In this document: in pieces, positions 25,642-37,585 of the stretch
Layout: each line of letters opens with the position of its first letter
Position numbering within the stretch: position 1 is the first letter of the stretch
Source of the DNA: Manihot esculenta
Taxonomy: Eukaryota; Streptophyta; Magnoliopsida; Malpighiales; Euphorbiaceae
Direction of reading: 5' to 3'
Assembly (NCBI RefSeq): GCF_001659605.2
Contig: NC_035168.2
Span: 9,418,058-9,482,057 of the forward strand
Length of the DNA stretch: 64,000 nucleotides
Made by a program: the position numbers and the translations under genes
Notes under the pieces: model-generated
What the model was told of the DNA's origin: nothing
What the model saw: the letters and a program-made list of their open reading frames with translations, nothing else
Databases searched by the model: none

Positions 25642-27947
25642 TGTAATACCCGGCTAGACTCTGGTATCGGAATTCCTACCGTTCGGTGGAATCTCGGATG
25701 TCGGAAACCTCTAGAAGGGCAAAGTCATGTTTTTATAAAATGTTTTCATGTATTATATGGTTTTAAGTAAGAAAGAAACTGAGTTTTGAATGAAAAAGAC
25801 CATGGAGACATTTCTAGGTTCGGCCGCCGAACCTCAAGTTCGGCCGCCGAACATGGGATAGTTTAGGGGGGCAAGTTAGGCTTCCGAAAGTGGCCCAAGT
25901 TCGGCCGCCGAACCTCATGTTCGGCCGCCGAACTTGCATGAGTTTTGGAGGAACTTTAGGCTTCCGAAGGTGGTCTGGCCAGCCCCTATAAAAGGCCCCA
26001 TGGCTGAAAACGGGCGAACTTTCTCCCCTATTTTCGGCCAACGGTGAGTCCATGCTCTCCCATGGTTGGTTTTGGTGATTTCCCTTAAATCTTTCAAGTT
26101 TTAACGAGTTCTAACTTGGTTTTGAAGAGTTTTGGAACTAAGATCAAGTTTTGGAGCTTGGAGACCCAAGGAGCTAGATTTCTCCCACCTCCAAGTTTAG
26201 ATCGCCTCCCCTCTCGATTTTCAAGAGGTAAGAGTAGATCCTTAGATCATTTCATGTTTTAAACGAGTTTTATGAAAGTTTATGGGGTAGAAATGCATGT
26301 GTAAGTTGGTTGTTTGTTGTTAGGGTAAATGTTGATTTTTTGGGTAATGTATGTTGTTTGAGTTGCTTTATGTGTTTGTGTTGGGGTTTAGGATAGTTGA
26401 GACCCCTAAATGCTTCTTTGCTTGGGTATGCATGTTGTAGAATAGCTAAATGCATGTTTGAATGGTTTGGGAGACAAAAATGTGCATGATGAGGCTGAGT
26501 TCTGCCATTTGGAAGAACTCAGGTTCGGCAGCCGAAGGACTTTTGGCCGCCGAACCTGCCTGTGGAGGCAAGCTTTCGGCTGCCGAACCCTGCCTTCGAA
26601 AGTTGGACTTTTGGCTTTGGAAGGGAGTTTCGGCCGCTGAAGGTGCCGCCGAACATGCATGAGTTTCAAATCTGGAAGGAACCTTCGGCCGCCGAAAGTG
26701 CCGCCGAAGGTGCATGAAAACGCTCTGAAGGGACTTTCGGCCGCCGAACCTGCCGCCGAAAGTGCCCTGTTCAGCCTTCCTTTGCATGATTTCTATGATT
26801 GTTTTAAAGTGTTTTAGGGGGTTTTTGGGGAGTAGTTTAGAGTCAGTATATGATTGGTCCCTCATTTGCGTCCACCTGTGTAGGTTCAGACCCGAGGAAC
26901 CGAGGACCCTAGCAGTGAGATAGCTGCTTCAGTGTCTTGTCATAGCTAGCCTGAGGTGAGTAGAATGGACCTTTATGTTTCAAAGTAAATTACTTTTGAG
27001 CATGTTCATGCATCATAAATGCCATGTTATATATATATAGGTTGTTCGCATTAGAATCCATGAATATATTGGAATGCATATTATGATGTTGATGTGAATG
27101 GATGTTGGATGACCCATTAGTCCTCGATATGATGAGATATGATATGATATGATGTGGAAGTCCAGGTGTGGCCTGCACTACGCCCCTGGCACAATGTAAG
27201 AGGAAGTCCAGGTGTGGCCTACTCTACGCTCCCGGCACGATTGGATATGTATGATATGTTATGTGTAAGAGAAAGACCAGGTGTGGCCTGCACTACGCCC
27301 CTAGCATGATTGGATTATGTAGAGGACTATTGGTGATAAGTCTGTCCTTAATGTGATTTGTTTGTGATGTGATGCATTTTATAAAAGCATGAATGTTAAA
27401 TTTAATGTTTTACTATTCTGCTCACTGGGCTCTAGTAGCTCACCCCATTCCCTTAATCCCCTAGGTTTGCAGGTACGAGGCAATCCGGGAAGTCAGCTAG
27501 AGTAGGAAGTTTTATGTATGTAATAGCTAGTAAGTGGACATGAGAAAGAATATGATGTAATGAATAGTATTGAACAGTCATGTAATGTAATGATGTTTAT
27601 TGAGGTTTAGAGTTGTGCTTGACCCTAGCATGTAAAGTAAATCCCTTTTTGCTCATGATCTATGAAATGTTTTATTGATGACTTATGTAAACCAAGCTTA
27701 ATGTATGATGTTACCCATTGGAGTATTGGATGAGGGCTCCAATGTGGGGTTTTATGTTTATGAGTTTGTGCATGCACAGGTTAAGCTTGGTAAAGGAAAT
27801 AGAAAGTTTAAAATTTTATGTAAATGTTGATCATGTATGGGATTAAACAGGTATACAGAATGTATGTTAGGCTTGCTACGGGTCCCGATGGCCTTAAACC
27901 GATCTAGATCCTAGCGCCAGTAGCGGTCCGGTTTTCGGGTCGTTACA
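25642..27947 (+). repeat. 3' LTR of element 2 (2306 bp)
   Basis: It begins TGTAATACCC and ends CGTTACA. The TATA box is at 25987-25993. TTCGGCCGCCGAA motifs (reverse complement of the form in elements 1 and 3) occur at about 25818-25935 and 26520-26770. Three copies of the GTGTGGCCTGCACTAC-type repeat lie at about 27163-27305. The next bases (GGAAG) should be one target duplication; the partner is off-window. Confidence 0.94.
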
Positions 27948-28720
27948 GGAAGGTTTAGGCATATGGAGCTTGTGGAGCTGGGGGTTCTAGAATTGGAATT
28001 CTTTTGTAGATTCAAATCGGGATAAAGCTTCGCTACATGGCAAAACTCGCTTTCAATGGTACCAACAATGTAGCCGAGTACGAGGCTGTGATCATGGTCC
28101 TAAAAATCATCAAGGAAATAGGTATATAGAAATTTACTATTTTAATGACTTACAGTTGATTGTTAATTAGTTTCAGGGACAGTTTAAAATCTAAGAACCA
28201 AACCTTATCAAATATGAGGAAAAGGTTTGCTCCTTAATGGAGAGGATCAAAGACAGGCAGGGCGACTACGAGCTTCACCAGGTGGCTACAGGTGATAATA
28301 AAGGGATCGATTTTCCGGCCAAAATGGCGGCGACATGTGAACAACACTTAACTCAACCATTTTAGTGTGAAGAGTTGCACACTCTTACAACTGACGAGGA
28401 AGAGTGTTTTCCCATAGAGGAAGGAGAATTGTGGATGACACCCGTGTATAAGTTTTTAACACTAGATGATCAGTCAACCGATAAATTATCGGCTAAATAG
28501 GTAATAAGAAAACACTCTAAATATGCACTAATTGATGGGGGGTTATATAAGAGGTTCTCAACTCAACCATGGTTGTATTGCCTAATGGAAGATGAGGGCC
28601 AAGAAATCCTGAAGGGCATCCATGAAGGTGATTGTGAGAGTCATGAAGGAGCTCAAACGACCGCCCATAAAGAATTCATGATTTACAGATTGGTCTGGTT
28701 GAGGCTTTGAGGAATGACAA
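27948..28720 (+). pseudogene. Decayed Ty3/gypsy (Tat-type) pol fragment: RNase H and integrase N-terminus
   Basis: The translation contains the motif FNGTNNVAEYEAV (about 28050), then LQLIVN and a Leu-rich stretch, typical of the second, archaeal-type RNase H of Tat-lineage gypsy elements. It is followed by WMTPVYKFL, ALIDGGLYKRFS and EILKGIHEGDCESHEG, which match the linker and zinc-binding start of the integrase. There are several in-frame stops and no LTR nearby. It is a relic into which element 2 probably inserted. Lineage assignment is from motif memory. Confidence 0.7.
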
Positions 28721-28739
28721 GTGGGGTGTTAACCTTGCA

Positions 28740-31700
28740 TTTATCGTTTGAGTCATTCTTCTGTATGGTCTTTTGTTGTGCTTGTATGCTTCTATTGTTT
28801 AGCTAGGGTTGCATTTCTCTTATTTTATGTTTCTAATGTCTTTTTTGGTGTGGAATTCTCAAGGGATTGCCAACAAGAAGACTCAACAATTTCTTTAAAA
28901 TTTATGCTTAGTTAGTGGGTTTCATGTAGATTTAATCTTTGCTTCGTTGAAGTTTGAGGTCGGGTACGTGTCAAAGCTATAGGAATAAGTGGGTGATTTT
29001 TATGTTTTGGAATTCCTCTTGTACATCTACATGGTTTTATGCACTCATTCTCAGTTTCTTCATGTTAAATTTATGGATGGGGTTAGACTACCATGGTTTT
29101 TTACTGCAATATGTGGGAGTCTAATAGAAAGGCATCGTCTTAAGTTCTTCTCAAGAGTTTGGGAGCTTGTTGGTGATGTCAATGGGCCGTGGCTTCTTTC
29201 AAATGATTTCAATGATTTTGTGAGTTTGTTTGAGACTTCAAGCTTTGGGCCACATGTTTCTGTTAGATGCTCTCATTTTCGTTAATGGATGGATGGGCTA
29301 GGGTTGATGGATTTGTCTGTTTCTGGTCCTTTGCTCTCTTGGAGATGAAATTATACGTCTGGTTCCTTTCGGGCTATAAGATTGGATAGGCCAATTTGTA
29401 ATGTATCTTGGCATCATCAGTTTGCCTCTATATGCCATCTTCAGTGGGTTTGTTCAGATCATTGTCCCCAATTGATTTCAATGGAACCCACAAAACTGCA
29501 AATGTCAACAGGTCGTTTTTGCTTTCAAGCAACCTTGTTGAAACATTTGTCTTACTAGACCTTTGTTTCTAATAATTAGAATGATTTTGTGCCCCTTTCT
29601 ACCTTTCTAGCTAGGTTTCTGAAAAATTGAAGAATTGAAAATCAGATGTATTTGGTTGCCTTCATCATCATAAATGAAAGCTATTGAATCGCCTTCGGGG
29701 TATTCAAAGGAAAATGGAAGTTGCTCCTTATGATGATCTAGTAAAGCTAGAGTTGCGTCTTTATATGGAACTAGAAACGAGTCTTGATCAAGAGGAATTG
29801 TTATGATTTCAGAAGTCTAGTGAATGGTGGATTGTGAAAGGGGACTGTAATGCTACTTTTTATCATACGACTGTTATGATCAAATGTAGTAAAAAGAACA
29901 TTAGATGTTTGAAGGATGAGAGTGGGGATTTGTGTTGGGACTAGAATAGGTTGCTCAGTTTGGCTTTCCAGTTCTTTTCCAATTTATACTTCGATGATTC
30001 CAATTCAAATGATGTTGAACTACAGGCATTTTCATTTCCAGTCGTCCCTCCAGAGGCATGTGAAGTATTGGCTAAACCGTTTGATGAGGAGGAAGTGAAG
30101 AATGTTGTGTTTGATATGGATCCATTTAAAGCAATTGGTCATGATGGGTTTCAAGCTTGTTTCTATCAGAAGTCTTGGACACGTGTTGGACCTCTGCTGG
30201 TAAGAACAACTTTAGATTTTTTGTGCCATAATATTTTGGATAACAATCTGGGGAAGATTCTCATTACTCTTATTCCCAAAGTTGATGTTCCTGAGTCTTT
30301 TGCTCAGTTTCGGCCAATAAGCTTATGTAATGTCAACTATAAAGCTATAACAAAGGTCTTGTCTAACAGGACGCGAATGGTGTTACCATATCTGGTCTCA
30401 GCAAGTCAGAGTAGTTTTATTCTAGGGAGGCAACTTCATGATAATATTGCAATCCTTCAAGAAGTGGCTTACTCAATGCATAATATAAGATCAGGTCCTA
30501 AATGGATGGTTCTGAAGATTGATTCAGAGAAAGCTTATGATAGAGTGCGGTGGGATTTCTTATTAGATTGTTTGCATCTAGCTCGCTTTCTGTTGGCTTG
30601 GAGAGAGTGAATTAAGACCTATTTACTGTCTTGTTCTATGCGTGTGGCGTGGAATGGGAAATGTACAAAAACCTTCTCACCTTCAAGAAGGGTGCATCAG
30701 GGGGACCTCTTATCACCGTCACTTTTTGTACTTGTTATGGAGTGTTTGAGCCACTGTATTTCCCATTCAGTTGTGGGGGGGGGGGAAGGGGGTTTGGAAG
30801 CCCACCCAGATAACCCATCAATATCTTGCTCTTTTCCACTTATTCTTTGCTGACAACTTGTTATTGTTTGGAGAAGCTTCCGTGGAACAAATCATAGTTA
30901 TGAAACAACGTTTGGACCTTTTTTGTGTGGCATCAGATCAAAAGGTAAATTTTTATAAATCATAGGTCTTCTTCTCAACTAATGTTAATGAGGCTCTTCA
31001 ATAGCAAATCTATGAGGTGGCAGAGTTATGCAGGTTGGATGAGATTGGTATGTACTTAGGGGTTCCTATATTTCATGGGCAGGAAACAAATCATGCTTTT
31101 AGCCCGTTGCTCAATAAAGTTGATGATCATCTTGCAAAATAGAAGACATATGTGTTGTCCTTTGTTGGATGGGTGTCTTTGGCTAAATCGGTTTTAACCG
31201 TCTTGCCAAATCATCTAAGGCAAACCTTATATTTGCCCCAGGCAGTTTGTGATGAGTTTGACAAAAGGATTCGTCAGTTCATCTAGGGAGACTACCATGG
31301 TAAGCAACATGTCCATCTTGTTTATTGGGACCAAGTGACTATGCCTTTGACTCATGAAGGGTTAGGGATTAGAACTTGTTAGGGAATGAATGTTGCTTTT
31401 CTCGCGAAGTTAGGGTGGCACATGATAAATGAGGAGGATGCTCTTTGTGCCAAAATTTTACATGGCAAATATGCTACTTATGGTACTAGGTTGGCAGGAA
31501 TTGCACCACGACCTAACACATCTGTCATATAGAGGGAAATTGTGTGTAGTAAGGGGTTGTTATTATAGGGAACTTATATGGAGGTAGGGAATGGTCATCT
31601 AATGAGTTTTTGGACAAATATATAGTTGGGGGATTCTCCTTTTATTATGCATGCGTTAGTTGCAGTTCCAAATGATTTATTACAATCTCGGTCGCACAGA

Positions 31701-32945
31701 TGTGGCAAGGTATGTCATAGGATTGGAAGTTGATTAATCCTTTTCTTCCTCGCTCTCTCTGTTTACAGTTGAAAGTTTTGGTGGTAAGTCCACATTTGGA
31801 GGATCATGATCAACTGGCATGAAAAGGCACTTCCTTCAGGCAATTTTCTGTAAATTCTACTTTTCACATGCAAAAAGTTGGGGGACTTACTTAGACGAAC
31901 AATGTATGGTGAAAAGTTAAAGTTGCTCAGAAAATTCGTTCATTTCTATGGCTTATGCAACTTGGCAAGTTAATGACTAATTGTGAAAGATAACTTAGAG
32001 GTTTTATTGTAGATCCAACATGCCCATTGTGTGTTGGGGTTGTGGAGAATATAAACCATCTTTTCAAGGATTGTTCTAAGGCCAGAGAGGTATGGGATTT
32101 GATATGGGAAATTCCTCGCGTTTTTTGTATTCTAGGCCAGTAAGGAATTGGCTACTAGCTGCATCAAATTTATATCCATGACTAGGTTTGATCTCTTCCT
32201 CTATACAAGTCTTATGTGTAGCTTTATGGTTGTTGTGAAAATGGAGAAATGATTGGGGTTTTAATGGTTTGACCTCATTTTTGGACACTAAATTATGTCA
32301 AATCAAGAGTTTTTTTGTATTGAATGATGCTTTGGTATGAGTGTTGTGTTGTTAAAAATCATAAGGTTATATCCATATTATGGAGTCCTCCTTTAGAGGT
32401 TGGGTGAAATTGAATACTGATGGTACTTCTAGGGGTAATCTAAGTTATACAGGTGGTGATGGCGTTTTACGTGATAGCAAAGGTTTTTGGGTGAATGGAC
32501 TTACGGTCAGGATAGAATTTTGCAATTCGTTGCAAGTTGAGTTGACTGCTTTTATTGTATGGGTTGTGCATGGTTTGGGCGCACGGTAGTCGACGAGTGC
32601 AGATTGAGATTGATTCAACAACAGTTCTGGATTTATTACGTCTCATGACTAAAAGTCTAAGGTACGCTTCCTAAGTTTGATATCCAGTCTTGTGAGATGA
32701 TTTTCCGGCCTTAGCAAATTGTGGTGAGACATTATTATCGTGAAGTGAATAAAGTGACTAATGGATTTGCCAACGCTGTCATAGAAAATACAGTGCATTT
32801 AGAGTACTTAAATCATTTCCAACTTCTGTTATTGAATTTATTAATTGAGATATTCGAGAGGTTAAATTCCCTTATCCGAGTTTAGTTTTGGATAGCCTTT
32901 TATTTATTTATTATATTAATCTCTTTTATATAAAAAAATAATTAC
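28740..32945 (+). pseudogene. Decayed L1-type LINE (endonuclease, RT, zinc-binding, RNase H)
   Basis: Translating across stops and frame changes gives, in order: an endonuclease start (WNSQGIANKKTQ near 28850) and GPWLLSNDFN (about 29200); an RT with FRPISLCNVNYK, LVSASQSSFILGR and KIDSEKAYDRVRW (30310-30560), VHQGDLLSP (about 30690) and FADNLLLF (30846); a CPLC...HLF zinc-binding segment (about 32015-32065); and an RNase H start VKLNTDG (32400). The RT catalytic FADD reads FADN. Stops are frequent. The 3' end is probably the A-rich run near 32935. A poly-G run lies at 30773-30784. Inactive. Confidence 0.85.
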
Positions 32946-33780
32946 GTACCAATTTTTAATTTTGCAAATAATTTTTTATTTATAAAATTACAAAATTATA
33001 TACCATCTGTTAATTTATAACTTAACAAGCCTTATAAAGACTTTTTTTTATTTCTTTTTTAAAAAATGTATCCTAATATTCTTAGGTAATATTAAGTACA
33101 TAAAATAATTACATTCAAATATTAATTAGAATACTAATTATAACTCATATATATTCACAATTTTATTACTTTATTTAACTTGTGGTTATTTTTAGGCAAT
33201 TATGGATAATGATTATAGTTGATTGTATATCATCATAATTTTTAGTTATTTTATAATTTTCTGCAGTATTACTTTCTATTTTGAGTAAGTTTAACACATG
33301 AATTATGTTTAAAAGGATGATAAGTTTCCATCAGTTTCTTGGAAATTTCCATTACCAAAAAAAATCAAATTCACGGGAAAAATATGCTTATCTTTATTTT
33401 TTACTTTAGAACTTTAAAAAATTGAGAAATAAGAAAGATTATATTTTAATGTTATTTTATTAATTCTTAGTTCCGAAGCAATAAAATAAACATATTACAA
33501 GTAGACATATATTAGAAGGGAAAAAAACAATATTCATACTATTTTTTTCGATATTATGATTAAACTATTTAAAATATATTGTTTTAGACATTTTAAAACA
33601 AATGAAATGTAAACTTATATTAATTGTAAAAAATTTTATGATAATTAAACAATTAAATAAGAAAAATATGATAAACGTTATCTCAAACAATATTCACATA
33701 AAACAACCTTGTTATATTATTAATTATAATTAAAAAGTAAAATTTTTCAAAATCTTTGAATGAATTAAGACAAACTATCA
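32946..33780. other. AT-rich DNA, no feature seen
   Basis: Very AT-rich sequence with homopolymer runs. I see no coding potential, no terminal repeats and no recognisable transposon motif. Confidence 0.6.
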
Positions 33781-35005
33781 CACTACAACAGATATCAAAT
33801 TTTCTCAAGAATAGTTCTCAACGAGTTTGCATGGGTGCCTTTTAGTAAGGCTTTTGCTATAGTCTGCTACTCTATTTGCAGCTCTGTTAACCCTATAAGA
33901 AATTTCACAATCAATAGTGGAAAAATCCGTTATTTAAGAGTAAAAAATCTATTTATAAAATGATTTACTAATGGATTTGTGACGGACTAAATCCGTTGTA
34001 AAAAATCTCATTAGTAAATTTTTTACCAATGATTTAAAAATCCGTTAGCAATTATAATGGATTAGCAACGAAAACATTCGTTGTAATTACTAACAAACCA
34101 CATGTCTGTTAGTAAAAAAACATATTTTAAACAATAATTTCACTAATAGATTTTTCCGTTAGTGATCTATTATTGTCACTAACAGATTGTCCGTTAATAA
34201 TCCGTTAGTGATAAAAAATAAATTTATTTCCTATTAAAACCGAATTGTTTCGTTAGGAATACCAATGGAAAATCTGTTGATAATCCGTTAGTGAATGTCC
34301 ATCATCATCCCTGTACATGCATTATTCATAAATAGTCATCTATCCTTATACATTATATATATCCATCATCATCCCTGTACATTATTCATATATATTCATC
34401 ATCCCTATACATTATTCATCTATATATGCAAGAACCAAATCAATCAATATATAAACTAAAATATCCTTAAAACTTAAAATATTTCATAATTATAATACAT
34501 ATGTCAAATTTATACAACATATCTAAGTTAAAGTAAAACCATCAAATATTCCAAGAAAAATATATATATTAAACTAAATTAGCAAGCTCATCATCTGTAT
34601 CGTCATCACTGTCTGTATGATGACCTTTGGGATGAGAATTAGGGATTTGATTTGCAGATTGGGAATTTGAGTTACGGATGATATATCGGTTTGGGTCCAT
34701 GAGTTTACAAATCAATAACAGATAATTATGTCCGTTAGTGAAAAAAATACAGGATATAAAGATAAATAATTCACCAACAGTTTTTTAATAGATCAAATAT
34801 TTTTTTGTATATCACTAACGAATGTGTAACGGATATAACTATCCATTAGTAATCATAATAGTCACTAATGGAAACACTAACAGTTATATGCCTCCATTAG
34901 TGGAAAAATTATTTTCTAACATCCGTCTCTATGTCCATTACTATTACTTAATGGACTTAAATCCATTAGTAAAATCCGTTAGTGATCCGATGGATTTTTA
35001 TAGTG
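33781..35005. mobile_element. Probable non-autonomous CACTA (En/Spm-like) element
   Basis: The left end reads CACTACAACA at 33781 and the right end reads TTTTTATAGTG at 35005, so both termini start CACTA inward. The interior is packed with variants of ATCCGTTAGTAA in both orientations at both sides (about 33925-34290 and 34730-34990), the pattern of subterminal transposase-binding repeats in this superfamily. There is no transposase frame. Flanking triplets are TCA and TAA, an imperfect 3-bp target duplication. Beyond the first few bases the terminal repeats match poorly, so the exact left edge is uncertain. Confidence 0.6.
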
Positions 35006-35590
35006 TAATACATGGAATTTTTATCTAACATTCGAGTGTTTAACTCATTCCTACACCCGACCAATTAAATAATGCCACATTATTAATATAATTCTCTTTT
35101 ATTCTTTTATCTATACAAATTCATAATTTCATGAGTTAACCTAATTAAAGTTATCTAAATTTCTTTTATTCTTCTAGCTCACGCCGTCAAAAAGTATAAC
35201 AGTCGGAGTACTTTTGAGAAAAAAGAGAGAGAAGCGGTCAAAGAGAGAAGAGAGAAGAGAAGCAGAGGCAGAGAGCGAAGAATCTGAGAAGAGGCGGTCA
35301 AAGCAGTCAATCATCCGGCGAGTGAATCAATTATTGATGTTCTCTATTTGTTGGTCTTCGACTTTAGGTTTTGTGTTTGGAACCTTTCTCTACCTTTTTG
35401 GCTAGAGGAAGGTTCTGTTTTGTGGCCATAGCTTTGATGTTGAGTCCTTTATTAGTGTAAGCCTGGCCTTTTGGGTTTTGGTTTGTTTTTTCCTTTTGGC
35501 TTCTACTCTATTGTCTGATCGTTGATTTTTTTAGGGAGCGGCTGTTTGGTTATGATTAGGTGCTGGGGCTTGTTTGTGGTCTCTAATTTA
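35006..35590. other. Unassigned, purine-rich segment
   Basis: Contains an AG-rich stretch (35214-35330) followed by T-rich DNA. A 63-codon open frame at 35214-35405 is Arg/Glu/Lys low complexity and not convincing. It may be the untranslated part of the Athila-like relic that follows. Confidence 0.4.
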
Positions 35591-35597
35591 AACCCAT

Positions 35598-35830
35598 ACC
35601 ACTCAAGCAAAAAATTAGAGTGACAAAAAAAGAGAGAAAGAAAGAGAAGGAGAAGAAAAGCTTGCTGAGTTGAAATTCCGTAAAAGAGGACTCAGGCAAA
35701 AGTTAGAGTAATGGAAAAGAATAAAAAGAAATAGAAGAAAAAGAAAAGTTGAATTGAAAACTCATAAAGAGTGATTCATGTAAAAATTAGAGCCACAAAA
35801 ATAGGAAAGAAAGAAAAAAGAGCTCACTTT
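35598..35830 (+). repeat. Three degenerate tandem copies of a roughly 90-bp A-rich unit
   Basis: The core ACTCAAGCAAAAAATTAGAG recurs, with changes, at about 35606, 35691 and 35773, each followed by an A/G-rich tail. Such arrays are common in the untranslated part of Athila/Tat-like elements. Confidence 0.55.
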
Positions 35831-35839
35831 TAATTTCGA

Positions 35840-37001
35840 AGGAATCGATAAGGAAAGGTATCAAGCTTTTCTTTATGCTATATTTATCATTGCAAATGTG
35901 TTGAAAATGCTGGTTTAAAAAAACTGAATTTGTTTGATGAGGTTTATGAGTTAATTGATAATATTGGCTAGAGGAAATTTTTTGAGATTAATTGTTCATC
36001 ATACGTTGAGTTGTGCAGGGAATTCTATGCTACTTTTGAGTACTCTTATGATGTTAAAAATCTCAATTTGAATACACTACTTGTTCGCTTTAGGTTGAGA
36101 GATAAATTGGTCCATTATTCCATTACCAATTTTAATCTTGATTTGGGCATTTATGATAAAAAAAAATGTGAAAACAACTGCTTATTTGGACTTTTTATGT
36201 GATTATCCTGCAAATTAGGATCCGATATAGGTTTATAAGTAGTTAACAGAGAATCCTAGATTTCAATATATTTAAGGGTAGTAAATAGAAAGCAAATAAA
36301 ATTTAAAACCCTGCCCTTAGATACATCTATAGGTTCCTTTATTATACTTTTTCCAAAAAGAACAAAGATCCTACTAAACTAACTAAATATGAATTGTTCT
36401 TCCTTTGGTGTATGATGAAAAAATATAAGGTAAATTTTAGATTTTGGTTAGCTTTACAATTTAAGACCATTTCTGACACAAGGCAAGGAATTTACTTGGG
36501 TTATGTGATTTATATATTAACTGTAATTATGGGTTTGCTTAATGAACACAACACTGATTTGCACACTGCTGAGCACATTCTTCCATGGGATATTAATGCA
36601 CTTAACTCTATGGACTTGCTTTGCCCCAATGAGGGAAAAGAAATTATTTTTTGTTCTCCATGTCCAATTATTCCTCGTGCACAACTGTTCTAAAATGAAG
36701 ATAGGGCTAGCCCATCAACTTCAACTCCTCCAGAATTCAATGAAAATGATAGTTAGAGAGAATTGAAGCAAAATTGAAGACTATTGATGGTAAACTTGAC
36801 ATCATACTCTTTCACTTGGGTTTGCTTATACTCCAACCACTCCCGCTTGATGATTCGATGGTTACTTGCACCTTAGGGAGGTTCTATACATTCCTCTATC
36901 TCATTTTTTATATATCTTTTGCATTGTTGACCTTCCCCGCTGTATATGTTTTGTTCCACATTAAGGATAATGTAAGGAGTAAGTGTGGTGGAGAGTATTG
37001 A
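35840..37001 (+). pseudogene. Decayed Athila/Tat-like ORF (plant transposon-associated protein)
   Basis: Reading through stops gives GIDKERYQAF, a segment with VELCREFYATFEYSYDVKN and LVRFRLRDK (36011-36100), then FLWCMMKKYKVNFRFWLALQF (from 36399) and a Leu-rich end with FHIKDNV...CGGEY before the stop at 37001. This resembles the non-pol ORF near the 3' end of Athila/Tat gypsy elements, recalled from family patterns rather than a search. Stops and frame changes at about 35968 and 36201-36390 break it. The following DNA to 41409 looks like the element's 3' untranslated region, interrupted by a solo LTR and a foldback. Confidence 0.5.
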
Positions 37002-37580
37002 AATAGAAGTATTTTTCTTTAGTTTTTATGATTGACTATGATGGCTATAAATGTGATTTTTGTTACCTTAACTATGTTTTTGAATTTTTTTTAAAATTTT
37101 TGAAATTCTCTCCATTTTTGCATTGCTAATTTTTTTTATTTTTAGTTCTCAGTCTTCTAAAAAAGAAAAAAAATGTCCTCACTTGTCATGAGAAGTTTGA
37201 GTTGTCCCTATAAAGAATTTTAAGTTTTTATATAATTTTATGCCAGCAAAGTTCACCTTTGTTCATTCTTTTAGTCTTGTTTTTAAGGCCTATTTTGAAA
37301 ATGCATAAGGTATGGTCCTTGTTAAATGACTGGATAATGATTGCATGGTCCTCTTAATTGTTCATTACTCCTTGATAGAGTGCTATTAAAAGATGGCCTA
37401 AACCATGTTCTTTATGAAAATACTAAAAATATTTAGGGGTATCATATTATTGAAAGAAAAAAAAAATGTATCACTACACTCCTATGACCCACTCCTCTAA
37501 TCATTTGGTTATTTGGTTACGAACCCGATAGTCCAAGGAGTGCAGTAATTGGAAACCTCTTAAGATGATTCCATATGGAG
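37002..37580 (+). other. Untranslated relic 3' region of the Athila/Tat-like element
   Basis: No open frame. It is T-rich with short phrases typical of the long 3' non-coding part of these elements. It is interrupted at 37586 by the solo LTR and seems to continue at 39787. Confidence 0.4.
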
Positions 37581-37585
37581 AGATT

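Larger units (their letters stand above)
9550..27947 (+). mobile_element. Ty3/gypsy chromovirus element 2, host of two nested insertions
   Basis: This plus-strand element is split in two. The first part, 9550-14581, has the end of the 5' LTR, the primer site, gag, protease, RT, RNase H and the integrase N-terminus. The second part, 24459-27947, has the integrase core, chromodomain and 3' LTR. The intervening 14582-24458 is element 3, flanked by the 5-bp repeat GCGTA. The start of the 5' LTR was displaced by element 1 and lies beyond the left edge. It is the oldest of the three, since both others sit inside it. After its 3' LTR (27947) comes a decayed Tat-type gypsy fragment, so it probably inserted into older retrotransposon DNA. 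Confidence 0.93.

Noticed and set aside
35214..35405. 63-codon frame starting MRKKREKRSKREERR
   Set aside because: Low-complexity GA-rich DNA. It reads as charged repeats and then hydrophobic residues by base composition only.
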